The translations under genes were made by a program, and so were the position numbers. Shown piece by piece: positions 1 to 7,279 of a stretch of DNA of 14,265 bases (position 1 is its first letter; each line of letters starts with the position of its first letter). The notes beneath the pieces were generated by a model. The model made no database searches. It was given only the letters and a program-made list of their open reading frames with translations, and was not told the origin of the DNA. The DNA is from Desulfobacterales bacterium (lineage in GTDB: Bacteria > Desulfobacterota > DSM-4660 > Desulfatiglandales > JALVZP01). The stretch covers positions 1 to 14,265 of the forward strand of contig JAMOPX010000116.1 of assembly GCA_027064285.1 (NCBI GenBank), written 5' to 3'.

Positions 1-131
1 ACTAGCTATTTTCCTTGCAATTTGCAGGGATAGGAGTAGAGTGTGATGTGAACATGCCCAAAGAGATAAGGGTAGGAGTGACCTATTCAAACTCCCTTAG
101 AAGCCTACAACTTTAGTCGTAGGTAGTTCAC
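1..131 (+). mobile_element. Right end of an IS200/IS605-family element (TnpB-type), partial
   Basis: Positions 104-123 form a hairpin: CCTAC pairs with GTAGG, then an A/C mismatch, then AC/GT, closing a TTTA loop. It is followed directly by TAGTTCAC (124-131). A subterminal hairpin with a TTTA or TTCA loop, followed by a short conserved tail, is the usual right-end layout of IS200/IS605 elements. There it doubles as the 3' end of the TnpB guide RNA (reRNA/omegaRNA). A reading frame ending in TAG inside the hairpin loop (114-116) is also typical of tnpB. Seen: the hairpin, the tail and the stop position. Inferred: the family and the boundary near 131. The rest of the element lies left of the window, so it cannot be confirmed here. 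A solo end (MITE-like relic) is possible. Confidence 0.5.
6..116 (+). pseudogene. Possible decayed 3' end of a tnpB-like gene
   Basis: The plus frame from position 6 reads without interruption to the TAG at 114-116, giving about 36 residues that include VNMPKEIRVG and end SNSLRSLQL. The stop sits in the loop of the terminal hairpin, where tnpB genes of IS605-type elements commonly end. An in-frame TAG at 3-5 blocks extension to the left. If this is tnpB, it is therefore frameshifted or interrupted just inside the window edge. No RuvC motif or zinc-finger cysteines are visible in this short piece, so the assignment rests on position alone. Confidence 0.25.
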
Positions 132-133
132 CT

Positions 134-1471
134 TTAGGTGAATACCTTTATCCTGCCGAGCCATGTAAGGGATCTTTCGATACTTGCAAGTAATGCAAGT
201 GAATATATATAGTTTACCATTATACTACACGATTCCTGCAAACCTTTTGGAGAAGTATTAGCGAGAAAGTTTATATTGTCCTCTGAAACAGATGCTCCAT
301 TTCTAAGATGAAAATTTGCTACAGGATTTAAGGGCCTTCCAGAAGAGGTTTTTTCTTTCATTATATAATGTGCTGCTATCTTGATCATTGGTCTCTCCAA
401 TGCTTTTGTCAGATCTTTATCTTTGATCCAATTGTGATCCAATAAAATCTTTAAAAGGGCTTTGTTAAATTTCTTCCAGTCTGAGTTCTCTTCCATCCCA
501 GCTTTATTTAATATTATTTTTCTTTCCTTTTTGGAAAAAAATTCTGGAATTTTATCCGATTTTAGAGAAAATCTATCATCTTTTCCTTCTAATATAGGTT
601 TCAAGTATTTATCCCAAAAACCAGGCACTGGACTCAAAGTAACAAAGTTTTTTATCCTCTCATCATCCTTTTTTAGATGTTCCATTACCCGAATAATCAA
701 CACCTTTCCTAATCCTAAGCCTGCGAGTCCATTTTGAGTGTTATTTATGGAGTAAAATACTGCTGTATCTACATCTTCTTTAGCCTTTTCTTCCCTTTCA
801 CTTAAGATTTCATCTATCTTCTTAGGTATTCCCTTTGTAATAGCCACTTCTATAAAGACTATAGGCTCATGAGGAATAAGCCTATGGTAAAGAGCAAAAC
901 ATCTTCTATCTTTTCCAAGCCTTTTTATCATCTCTTCTATGCTTGTCATAGGATGCACAAGATCGCTTTTCTTTATTATTTCTATCTGTCTATAAGTGGA
1001 ATCTAAGGTTATCTCTTCTAAATACAAAAATCCTTCACAAAACCACAGTTCAAACAGTAGCACTATATCTCTATCTAAGGCTTTTAGTTCTTCTTTATGG
1101 GATTCTCTTCTTAATACCAATATGTCGCTTCTCATATCTAACAAGAATCTTAATCCTCCAGGAATCCTGGATATGTTTAAAAGTGTGCTTAGCCTCGGAG
1201 ATGAAATTTTGTGTCTCAGTTCAGACAATAAAAGAGACCATTCTAAGGGACTCATGTCTTGAATGTAGACCTTTTCTATTAAAGGTAAAAGCTCTTCCTT
1301 TGGAGTTTCCATCTGCTCTATGATATTCTTAAAGAGATCTTCCTTTTCTTCCAAGGATATCTCTGTATAAATAGACTTGAGTTTCTGGAATATATCCTCT
1401 TTGTTTTCTTGGTCTGTGGATAAACGCTTTAGCATTTCCAAAAAAACTTTTTTCTTATCTTGTTTATGCAT
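134..1471 (-). CDS. Malonyl-CoA decarboxylase
   Basis: Decarboxylates malonyl-CoA to acetyl-CoA and CO2. It is a cytosolic enzyme of the GNAT-like MCD family. The family's C-terminal catalytic domain is clear. ALYHRLIPHEPIVFIEVAI occupies about residues 193-211. FYSINNTQNGLAG carries the active-site serine (about S241), TLSPVPGF follows near 278-285, and NPVANFHLRNGA carries the active-site histidine (about H388). The start is the ATG at 1471, with AGAAGGGGG just upstream. A TTG 15 codons further out has no such site. The length, 445 residues, is near that of bacterial homologues, but after MVNYIY the last ~22 residues do not resemble the usual ending. The stop lies 3 bases from the presumed IS end, so a slight C-terminal truncation is likely. 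It diverges from the DUF4301 gene, and no malonate-utilisation genes are nearby. Confidence 0.9.
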   Translation of the reverse strand: MHKQDKKKVFLEMLKRLSTDQENKEDIFQKLKSIYTEISLEEKEDLFKNIIEQMETPKEELLPLIEKVYIQDMSPLEWSLLLSELRHKISSPRLSTLLNISRIPGGLRFLLDMRSDILVLRRESHKEELKALDRDIVLLFELWFCEGFLYLEEITLDSTYRQIEIIKKSDLVHPMTSIEEMIKRLGKDRRCFALYHRLIPHEPIVFIEVAITKGIPKKIDEILSEREEKAKEDVDTAVFYSINNTQNGLAGLGLGKVLIIRVMEHLKKDDERIKNFVTLSPVPGFWDKYLKPILEGKDDRFSLKSDKIPEFFSKKERKIILNKAGMEENSDWKKFNKALLKILLDHNWIKDKDLTKALERPMIKIAAHYIMKEKTSSGRPLNPVANFHLRNGASVSEDNINFLANTSPKGLQESCSIMVNYIYSLALLASIERSLTWLGRIKVFT

Positions 1472-1488
1472 AATACCCCCTTCTGTTT

Positions 1489-1536
1489 TTGCATTTATTT
1501 CAAATTGATTATACAATACATTCCAAAAAACTAAAG
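1489..1536. promoter_or_regulatory. Overlapping divergent promoters between the malonyl-CoA decarboxylase and DUF4301 genes
   Basis: On the plus strand, TTGCAT (1489-1494), a 17-bp spacer and TACAAT (1512-1517) make a plausible promoter for the DUF4301 gene. On the minus strand a perfect TATAAT (1513-1508) points at the decarboxylase gene, with only a weak -35 around 1536-1530. The two -10 boxes overlap. They sit in an imperfect dyad with arms ATTG and CAAT (1504-1517), which could serve as an operator. All calls are by eye. Confidence 0.4.
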
Positions 1537-1539
1537 GAG
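1534..1539 (+). promoter_or_regulatory. Ribosome binding site fixing the DUF4301 start
   Basis: AAGGAG lies 6 bases before the ATG at 1546. It selects this start over an in-frame TTG at 1489, which lies inside the promoter region and has no comparable site. Confidence 0.75.
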
Positions 1540-1545
1540 TATAAG

Positions 1546-3090
1546 ATGAAATCCTTACTTACCGAAGAAGACAGGATTCAACTCAAAAAGCTTAACATAA
1601 GAGAAGAGGATGTGGCATGGCAGATAGATATGTTCAAAAAGGGAACCCCATATGTGCAGCTTGTAAGACCATGTACTGTAGGAGACGGAATCATAAAACT
1701 GTCAGAAAAAGAAGCAAGCGATTTTGCTGCACTATATGAAAAAAAGGCATCAAATTTAAAAAAGATAAAATTTGTGCCTGCATCAGGTGCTGCTACAAGA
1801 ATGTTCAAAGCCCTTTCCCGTTTTTATAATGAATGGAAGGGAATAGAAGAGGTAAAAAAACTCAGCGCCTCTGGAGATCAGGATGCCAAAGATTTACTTA
1901 TCTTTTTAGAAAATATAAAGAAATTCGCTTTTTACGATGAATTAAAGGAAGTATTAAAACAAAATGGCTATGAAATAGAAGAGCTTATTCAACAAGGAAA
2001 TATAAAAAAAATACTTCATTTTCTATTAACAGAAGATGGGCTCAATTATGCAAACCTTCCAAAGGCACTGATAAAATTTCATAAATATCCTGATGGAGCA
2101 AGAACTGCTTTTGAAGAGCATCTTGTAGAGGCAAGCAGGTATATCTCAGATCAAAATGGGTGTTATCTGCACTTTACTGTATCTCCAGAACACAAAGAAA
2201 GATTTATTCAATTTTTTGAACAAATAAGAGATAAATACGAAGGTAAATACTGCATCAGATATAATGTAGAATTTTCTGTTCAAGACCATTCTACAGACAC
2301 GATCGCAGTAGATATGAATAACAGACCATTTCGGCTAAAAGATGGAACCCTTTTATTCAGACCCGGAGGACATGGGGCATTGTTAAACAATCTCAATAGG
2401 ATAGATGCTGATATTATATTTATAAAAAATATAGATAATGTAGTCCCGGACAGACTTAAGCCCCCTATATATTTCTGGAAAAAAGTTTTAGGAGGATATT
2501 TATTAAACATAAAATCCCAAGCAGACAATTTTATTAATCTTCTTCATAAAAACATGGATGAGCATATTCTTGAAAAGGCAGCTGAATTTTGTGAAACATA
2601 TCTCTATAAAAAGATACCTGCAGGATTGAGCACTAAGGAAAAAAAAGACTATATCCTAAGCTGTCTAAACAGACCTCTTAGGATATGTGGGATGGTAAAA
2701 AATGTAAAAGAGCCTGGTGGAGGGCCATTTTGGGTAAAAGATTCAACTGGCAACATTTCATTGCAAATAGTAGAAAGTGCTCAGATAGACATGTCTTCAG
2801 AAGAGCAAAGAAGAATATTTAATTCTTCAACTCACTTTAATCCAGTAGATATAGTCTGTTCTATAAAAGACTGGAAAGGCAGAAAATTTGACCTAAGGAA
2901 ATACAGAGATATGAATGCAGTATTTATTACTCAGAAATCAAAGGATGGAAGGGATTTAAAAGCGCTGGAACTTCCTGGTCTTTGGAATGGAGGAATGGCG
3001 TATTGGAATACAATATTTATAGAAGTTCCTTTTATTACATTTAATCCTGTTAAAAAGGTGGTGGATTTGCTAAGAGATAATCACCAATAA
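1546..3090 (+). CDS. DUF4301 family protein, nucleotidyltransferase-like
   Basis: A 514-residue cytosolic protein with no signal peptide or membrane segment. It matches the DUF4301 family, best known from Bacteroidota, through the signature FVPASGAATRMFK at about residues 76-88. That glycine-rich segment resembles the nucleotide-binding loop of UDPGP-type sugar-1-phosphate nucleotidyltransferases (GxGxGTRM). Further on, RPGGHGALLNNL (about 272-283) and IKNIDNV (about 293-299) resemble the GHGD and NxDN segments of UDP-sugar pyrophosphorylases. An NTP-dependent transferase fold is thus a reasonable inference, but no substrate can be named. The C-terminal third (from about residue 390) contains RICGMVKNVKEPGGGPFWV and may be a separate domain. 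It is divergently transcribed from malonyl-CoA decarboxylase and stops 2 bp from the stop of the opposing MBL-fold gene. Confidence 0.85.
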   Translation: MKSLLTEEDRIQLKKLNIREEDVAWQIDMFKKGTPYVQLVRPCTVGDGIIKLSEKEASDFAALYEKKASNLKKIKFVPASGAATRMFKALSRFYNEWKGIEEVKKLSASGDQDAKDLLIFLENIKKFAFYDELKEVLKQNGYEIEELIQQGNIKKILHFLLTEDGLNYANLPKALIKFHKYPDGARTAFEEHLVEASRYISDQNGCYLHFTVSPEHKERFIQFFEQIRDKYEGKYCIRYNVEFSVQDHSTDTIAVDMNNRPFRLKDGTLLFRPGGHGALLNNLNRIDADIIFIKNIDNVVPDRLKPPIYFWKKVLGGYLLNIKSQADNFINLLHKNMDEHILEKAAEFCETYLYKKIPAGLSTKEKKDYILSCLNRPLRICGMVKNVKEPGGGPFWVKDSTGNISLQIVESAQIDMSSEEQRRIFNSSTHFNPVDIVCSIKDWKGRKFDLRKYRDMNAVFITQKSKDGRDLKALELPGLWNGGMAYWNTIFIEVPFITFNPVKKVVDLLRDNHQ

Positions 3091-3092
3091 TT

Positions 3093-3917
3093 TTAAGACA
3101 AGGGAATCACTTCTTTTTCTCTGGCAAAAAAACATGTTACAGAAGGGGAGATGTATTTTTTGCTAAGGGCATCTAATTGGGAATCTGTTCTTTCTGGATC
3201 ATGATGGAAAAAAGCAAGCCTCTTTACCTTACCCATCTCGGCAACTTCAATAGCATATTCCATGTATGAATGTCCCCATCCTGCTTTTGAGTTTTTATAC
3301 TCATATTCTGTGTATTGGGCATCATGTACCAATAAATCAGCTCCTTTTATAAAATCCACAAGCTCTTCCTTTTTCTGAAAAGGCTCTGTATCATAAACAG
3401 TACAAAAAGAACTGCTGTGATATTCAAATCTGTATCCAAGACATGTTATTGGGTGAAGCAGAAATTTAGTTTTAAGTATCAAGCCATTTCCTATATCATA
3501 CTCCCCCTCTTTTAATTCTATATATTCAACCTTTGCGGCCAAATCTTTATGCAATACGGGAAAGTAGTTATATGTCCACTGTCCCTCCACTATTCCTTCT
3601 AAGGAGTCCTTTTCAGAGGCACAGGGGCCAAATATTTTTATTCGGGCGTCAGATATATACATAGGAGCAAAAAAAGGAAATCCCATTATATGATCCCAGT
3701 GTGTATGGGTAAGAAAGATCTTTATGTTATTTTTTTGAATTTCACCTTTTTTAAGTATGTAGTTTCCCAGTTCTCTTATTCCTGAACCTGCATCAATTAT
3801 GAAATTCAGCCCATTATCCAAGATAAGTTCGATACATGCTGTATTTCCGCCGTATTTTACAGTCTCAGGACCTGGGCATGGAATAGAACCCCTTACTCCC
3901 CAAAATCTTACCTTCAT
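3093..3917 (-). CDS. MBL-fold metallo-hydrolase
   Basis: A 274-residue cytosolic beta-lactamase-fold hydrolase. The N-terminus MKVRFWGVRGSIPCPGP and the metal motif HTHWDH (residues 71-76) place it with the RNase Z/PhnP-like branch. Other likely metal ligands are H155 (LLHPITC), D176 (VYDTEPF) and H238 or H239 (FFHHDP). VHDAQY (about 197-202) and GWGHS (213-217) are also typical of this branch. All expected di-metal ligands seem to be present, so it is probably active. The substrate is unknown: a phosphodiester is the usual target of this group. The start ATG is preceded by GGAAGG. It lies 42 bp downstream of sppA in the same direction and is probably the last gene of the train. Confidence 0.85.
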   Translation of the reverse strand: MKVRFWGVRGSIPCPGPETVKYGGNTACIELILDNGLNFIIDAGSGIRELGNYILKKGEIQKNNIKIFLTHTHWDHIMGFPFFAPMYISDARIKIFGPCASEKDSLEGIVEGQWTYNYFPVLHKDLAAKVEYIELKEGEYDIGNGLILKTKFLLHPITCLGYRFEYHSSSFCTVYDTEPFQKKEELVDFIKGADLLVHDAQYTEYEYKNSKAGWGHSYMEYAIEVAEMGKVKRLAFFHHDPERTDSQLDALSKKYISPSVTCFFAREKEVIPLS

Positions 3918-3959
3918 CTTTTCCTTCCTTTTTCTTGAAAATTAGAAAAGATATAAGGG

Positions 3960-4868
3960 TTAGTCAAGCATAATGGTTCTTAACCTATTCTGAGTTGGAA
4001 AACTAAAGTTATATTCAAGGATAGGAAAAGATGTATATAATAATAAACGATGAACAGCACCATCTATCAATCTATTCAGGAAAGAGATTCCATCTGCTCT
4101 TGGATAAACCAATTTTACACTTCCTTTTATATGTGCCATTTTCTTTGCCAGTTCTACTGCATCCTGAAAATTTCCAAGCTGATCTACAAGACCAAGCCTT
4201 TTTGCCTGCGAACCCAAAAGAATTCTGCCATCTGCTATTTTTTCTACCTTCTCCACAGGAATGTGTCTTCCCCTTGCTACTGCTTGAACAAACTGCTCCT
4301 TTACCTCCATAAGCATATCCATAATAAGTTTTTTCTCTTCCTCAGTCATCTCTCTGTAAGGTGCACCTATATCTTTAAATTTTCCGCTTTTAAGGGCAGA
4401 GAGTTTTATGCCCAGTTTATTTAAAAGCTCTCTTATTTGAATAAAATCCATTATCACTCCTATACTTCCTGTTATTGTTCCAGGATTTGCTACAATCTTA
4501 TTAGCTGCTGATGCAATATAATACGCTCCTGAGGCACCAACACCACCTATGGAAGCAATCACTTTCTTCTTTTTAATAGTTTTTCTAATTTCTCTGTATA
4601 TTTCTTGAGTAGGAGCAACAGAACCTCCAGGAGAATTTATCCTGATAATAATTGCCTTTATAGAATCGTCTTTTCTGAATTTTTCTATATATTTTGTTAT
4701 GGTCATGGCATCTGAAATGACCCCTTCTATAGGAATCACTCCGATCTTATTAGAAATACTTAGTGATAATGAACGCTTTTTTAAAATCAGAAGACTAACT
4801 GTAGTGAAAAAAAATGCCAAGATGAGAAGCAGAATAAAGGTATGAAAAAAAGAGCGCCTGCTAGGCAT
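3960..4868 (-). CDS. sppA: Signal peptide peptidase SppA (short form)
   Basis: A membrane-anchored serine protease that degrades signal peptides left in the membrane after secretion. One N-terminal transmembrane segment (about residues 8-29) follows a basic start (MPSRR), leaving the S49-type catalytic domain outside the cytoplasm. INSPGGS (77-83) and GGVGASGAYYIA (108-119) are the family motifs. S113 is the expected nucleophile, and K165 in SGKFKDIGAP is the expected general base. The Ser-Lys spacing of 52 fits the short single-domain bacterial enzymes, as does the 302-residue length. The start lies 6 bp after the rpsA stop, so it is probably co-transcribed and translationally linked. Confidence 0.93.
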   Translation of the reverse strand: MPSRRSFFHTFILLLILAFFFTTVSLLILKKRSLSLSISNKIGVIPIEGVISDAMTITKYIEKFRKDDSIKAIIIRINSPGGSVAPTQEIYREIRKTIKKKKVIASIGGVGASGAYYIASAANKIVANPGTITGSIGVIMDFIQIRELLNKLGIKLSALKSGKFKDIGAPYREMTEEEKKLIMDMLMEVKEQFVQAVARGRHIPVEKVEKIADGRILLGSQAKRLGLVDQLGNFQDAVELAKKMAHIKGSVKLVYPRADGISFLNRLIDGAVHRLLLYTSFPILEYNFSFPTQNRLRTIMLD

Positions 4869-4874
4869 CTAAAA

Positions 4875-6557
4875 TCACTCTTTTAAATTTTCTAAGTTTA
4901 GGTTCTTTATCTCTTCTCTTAATATCTCTCCCAAACTTGGTTTAAATCCCTGTTTATTAAGGTATTCCTTATATTTTTCTTTCTCCTTTTTTTCTTCAAC
5001 CCTTTTTATAGAAAGGGCTATCTTTTTATCCTGTGGCGACACATTAAGGACTTTTGCCTCCACTTCATCTCCTACATTGTACTGTTTTAATGAAGCTCCT
5101 TTTGGAATCTCAGATACATGCACCAATCCTTCTATGCCCTCTTCTATCTCCACAAAGATTCCAAAATCAGTAATACTGGTGATAATGCCTTTTACTGTAC
5201 TGCCGGGCTTACATTTCTCTGCTATTAATTCCCAGGGATTAGGAGCAAGCTGTTTAATTCCTAAGGAAAAACGACCTGCTTCCCTATTTATATTCAATAC
5301 CACTGCTTCTACTTCATCTCCTACTTTAAACAGTTCTGCTGGATTTACCCTTTTCTTGCTCCACGATATATCAGAAACATGGACAAGCCCGTCTATCCCC
5401 TCTTCTACTCCAACAAATATACCAAAATCAGTAATACTTCTTACTTTTCCTTTTACTATTGAGCCTATAGGATACTTTTCTTCTATTATATCCCATGGAT
5501 TTGGCTCTACCTGTCTCATCCCCAATGCTATTCTCCTCTTAGGCACATTTATATCTAATACTACTACATCCACTATATCTCCTACATTTACCACCTGAGA
5601 AGGATATTTTATCTTTTTTGTCCATGACATCTCAGATATATGAATAAGTCCTTCTACTCCTGGTTCCAACTCCACAAATGCGCCATAGTCTGTTATCCCC
5701 ACAATCTTACCTTTTACTCTAGCTCCAACTGGGTATTTCTTTTCCGCATCAGTCCACGGATCAGGAGTAAGCTGTTTTATGCCGAGTGAAATCTTCTCTT
5801 TTTCTTTATCAAATTTAAGCACCTTTACTTTAACCTCATCTCCGGGCTTATATAATCCAATAGGGCTTGTAACCCTTCCCCAAGATATATCTGTTATATG
5901 CACAAGTCCATCTATTCCCCCAAGGTCCACAAAAAGACCATAGTCTGTGACAGTTTTTATCTTTCCTTCAAAAATAGCCCCTTCTTTTAACTTGCTTAGC
6001 ACCTCTTTTTTCATGGTCTCTCTTTTGTACTCCATTACAGCCTTTCTGGAAAGGACGATATTTTTTTTATACTTATCAAACTTTATCACCATAAATTCAT
6101 GTTCTGTATCAATAAAAGAATCCCAGTTTTTTATTGGTCTAAAATCTAATTGAGATCCTGGTAAGAATGCCTGAACCCCATCTATATCTACAAAAAAACC
6201 ACCTTTTGTTCTTGCCTTAATATAGCCTTTTATTATTCCGTTATTCTTAAAAGCCTCTTCAATCTTAATTAATGACTGCTTTTGTCTTGCCTTTTCCTTA
6301 GAAAGAACAATAACATCCCTTTCTTCATCTTTTTTTACTAATAAAGCTTCTATCTTATCTCCTACCTTTATAGCTATTTCTCCATCTCGATTCACAAATT
6401 CTTTAATAGGAATAATCCCTTCTGTTTTGTATCCTATATCAATAAGAGCGAATTCGCGATCTCTGTCTATATGAACTACCTCTCCTTTTATGATTTCTCC
6501 TACTTCTAATTCCTTAAAACTTTTATCATAAAGCTCCATCAATTCTTTATCTTCCAT
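4875..6557 (-). CDS. rpsA: 30S ribosomal protein S1
   Basis: Binds mRNA and brings it to the 30S subunit during initiation. Six S1 (OB-fold) domains are visible, starting near residues 16, 101, 187, 272, 359 and 446. The last four share closely repeated segments such as ITDYGAFVELEPGVEGLIHISEM-type strands. The first two are divergent, as expected for the ribosome-docking domains. The length of 560 residues matches full-size six-domain S1. The ATG at 6557 is preceded by AGGGGGAT about 10 bases upstream. It sits between cmk (59-bp gap) and sppA (6-bp gap), a common order. The domain repeats make long open frames on the opposite strand, which are artefacts. Confidence 0.97.
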   Translation of the reverse strand: MEDKELMELYDKSFKELEVGEIIKGEVVHIDRDREFALIDIGYKTEGIIPIKEFVNRDGEIAIKVGDKIEALLVKKDEERDVIVLSKEKARQKQSLIKIEEAFKNNGIIKGYIKARTKGGFFVDIDGVQAFLPGSQLDFRPIKNWDSFIDTEHEFMVIKFDKYKKNIVLSRKAVMEYKRETMKKEVLSKLKEGAIFEGKIKTVTDYGLFVDLGGIDGLVHITDISWGRVTSPIGLYKPGDEVKVKVLKFDKEKEKISLGIKQLTPDPWTDAEKKYPVGARVKGKIVGITDYGAFVELEPGVEGLIHISEMSWTKKIKYPSQVVNVGDIVDVVVLDINVPKRRIALGMRQVEPNPWDIIEEKYPIGSIVKGKVRSITDFGIFVGVEEGIDGLVHVSDISWSKKRVNPAELFKVGDEVEAVVLNINREAGRFSLGIKQLAPNPWELIAEKCKPGSTVKGIITSITDFGIFVEIEEGIEGLVHVSEIPKGASLKQYNVGDEVEAKVLNVSPQDKKIALSIKRVEEKKEKEKYKEYLNKQGFKPSLGEILREEIKNLNLENLKE

Positions 6558-6616
6558 TAAATTCTATCCCCCTACTAAAACTTATTGTACTTCTATATCA
6601 AAGCTCTAGAAGAACT

Positions 6617-7279
6617 TCAACTTTTTTCTATATGAAAAATCATCTCATCAATTACTTTTTCTATATCCATATCAGTTGTATCTATAACTATAGCATCCTT
6701 TGCAGGTTTAAGCGGAGCAAGACTACGGGATTGGTCTTGAGTATCCCTTTTAGCTAACTCTTTTTTTATCTTTTCTATGGATATATTATCTCCTTTATCT
6801 TTCCTTTCTACATATCTCCTCATTGCTCTAGTTTCAAATGTGGCAGTAAGAAAAAATTTTATTCTTGCGTCTGGGAATACTACTGTTCCCATATCCCTGC
6901 CTTCTGCTACAAGATTAGCATTCTCGGCTATTCTTCTCTGCAATGCGGTCATTATTTCTCTCACTTCCTTTATTAAGGATATATCAGAGGAAAGCAAGTC
7001 TATTTCAGATGTTCTTATATCTTCTGATATATCTCTTTCCCCTAAGAATACCTTTTGTTCATTTCCCTGCTGCATAAATCTTATCTTTATAGATTCACAT
7101 ATTCTTTTTAAGGAATATCTATCCTCAAGATCTATTCTGTTCTCTTTTACTAACAGGGCCACTGCTCTATACATTGCTCCTGTATCTAAGTATGTATATC
7201 CAAGTCTTTTAGCTAATATTTTAGCCACTGTGCTTTTACCTGAGCCTGCAGGACCATCAATGGTTATTACATCTCCCAT
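6617..7279 (-). CDS. cmk: Cytidylate kinase
   Basis: Phosphorylates CMP and dCMP with ATP in pyrimidine nucleotide salvage. The P-loop GPAGSGKST is at residues 9-17, followed by the substrate-side segment YLDTGAMYRA. VAEGRDMGTVVFPDA is the CMP-binding signature, and RDTQDQSRSLAPLKPA is the lid-region arginine motif. The length of 220 residues is typical. The start ATG shares its A with the TGA stop of hisC (TGATG at 7281-7277), so translation is probably coupled. Confidence 0.97.
   Translation of the reverse strand: MGDVITIDGPAGSGKSTVAKILAKRLGYTYLDTGAMYRAVALLVKENRIDLEDRYSLKRICESIKIRFMQQGNEQKVFLGERDISEDIRTSEIDLLSSDISLIKEVREIMTALQRRIAENANLVAEGRDMGTVVFPDARIKFFLTATFETRAMRRYVERKDKGDNISIEKIKKELAKRDTQDQSRSLAPLKPAKDAIVIDTTDMDIEKVIDEMIFHIEKS

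Noticed and set aside
182..200. ACTTGCAAGT palindrome followed by a TGCAAGT copy
   Set aside because: It lies within the decarboxylase coding end, is too short, and has no further copies nearby to call a repeat family or attachment site.
1472..1516. Extended start of malonyl-CoA decarboxylase at TTG 1516
   Set aside because: The extra 15 residues lack a ribosome site and cover the promoter region. The ATG at 1471 has AGAAGGGGG just upstream.
5077..5598. 173-codon plus-strand open frame opposite rpsA
   Set aside because: It lies wholly antisense to conserved S1 domains and its repeats mirror the S1 repeats. No start signal is seen.
4875..6557. Repeated segments every ~260 bases
   Set aside because: These are the S1 domain repeats of rpsA, not a CRISPR array or tandem DNA repeat.
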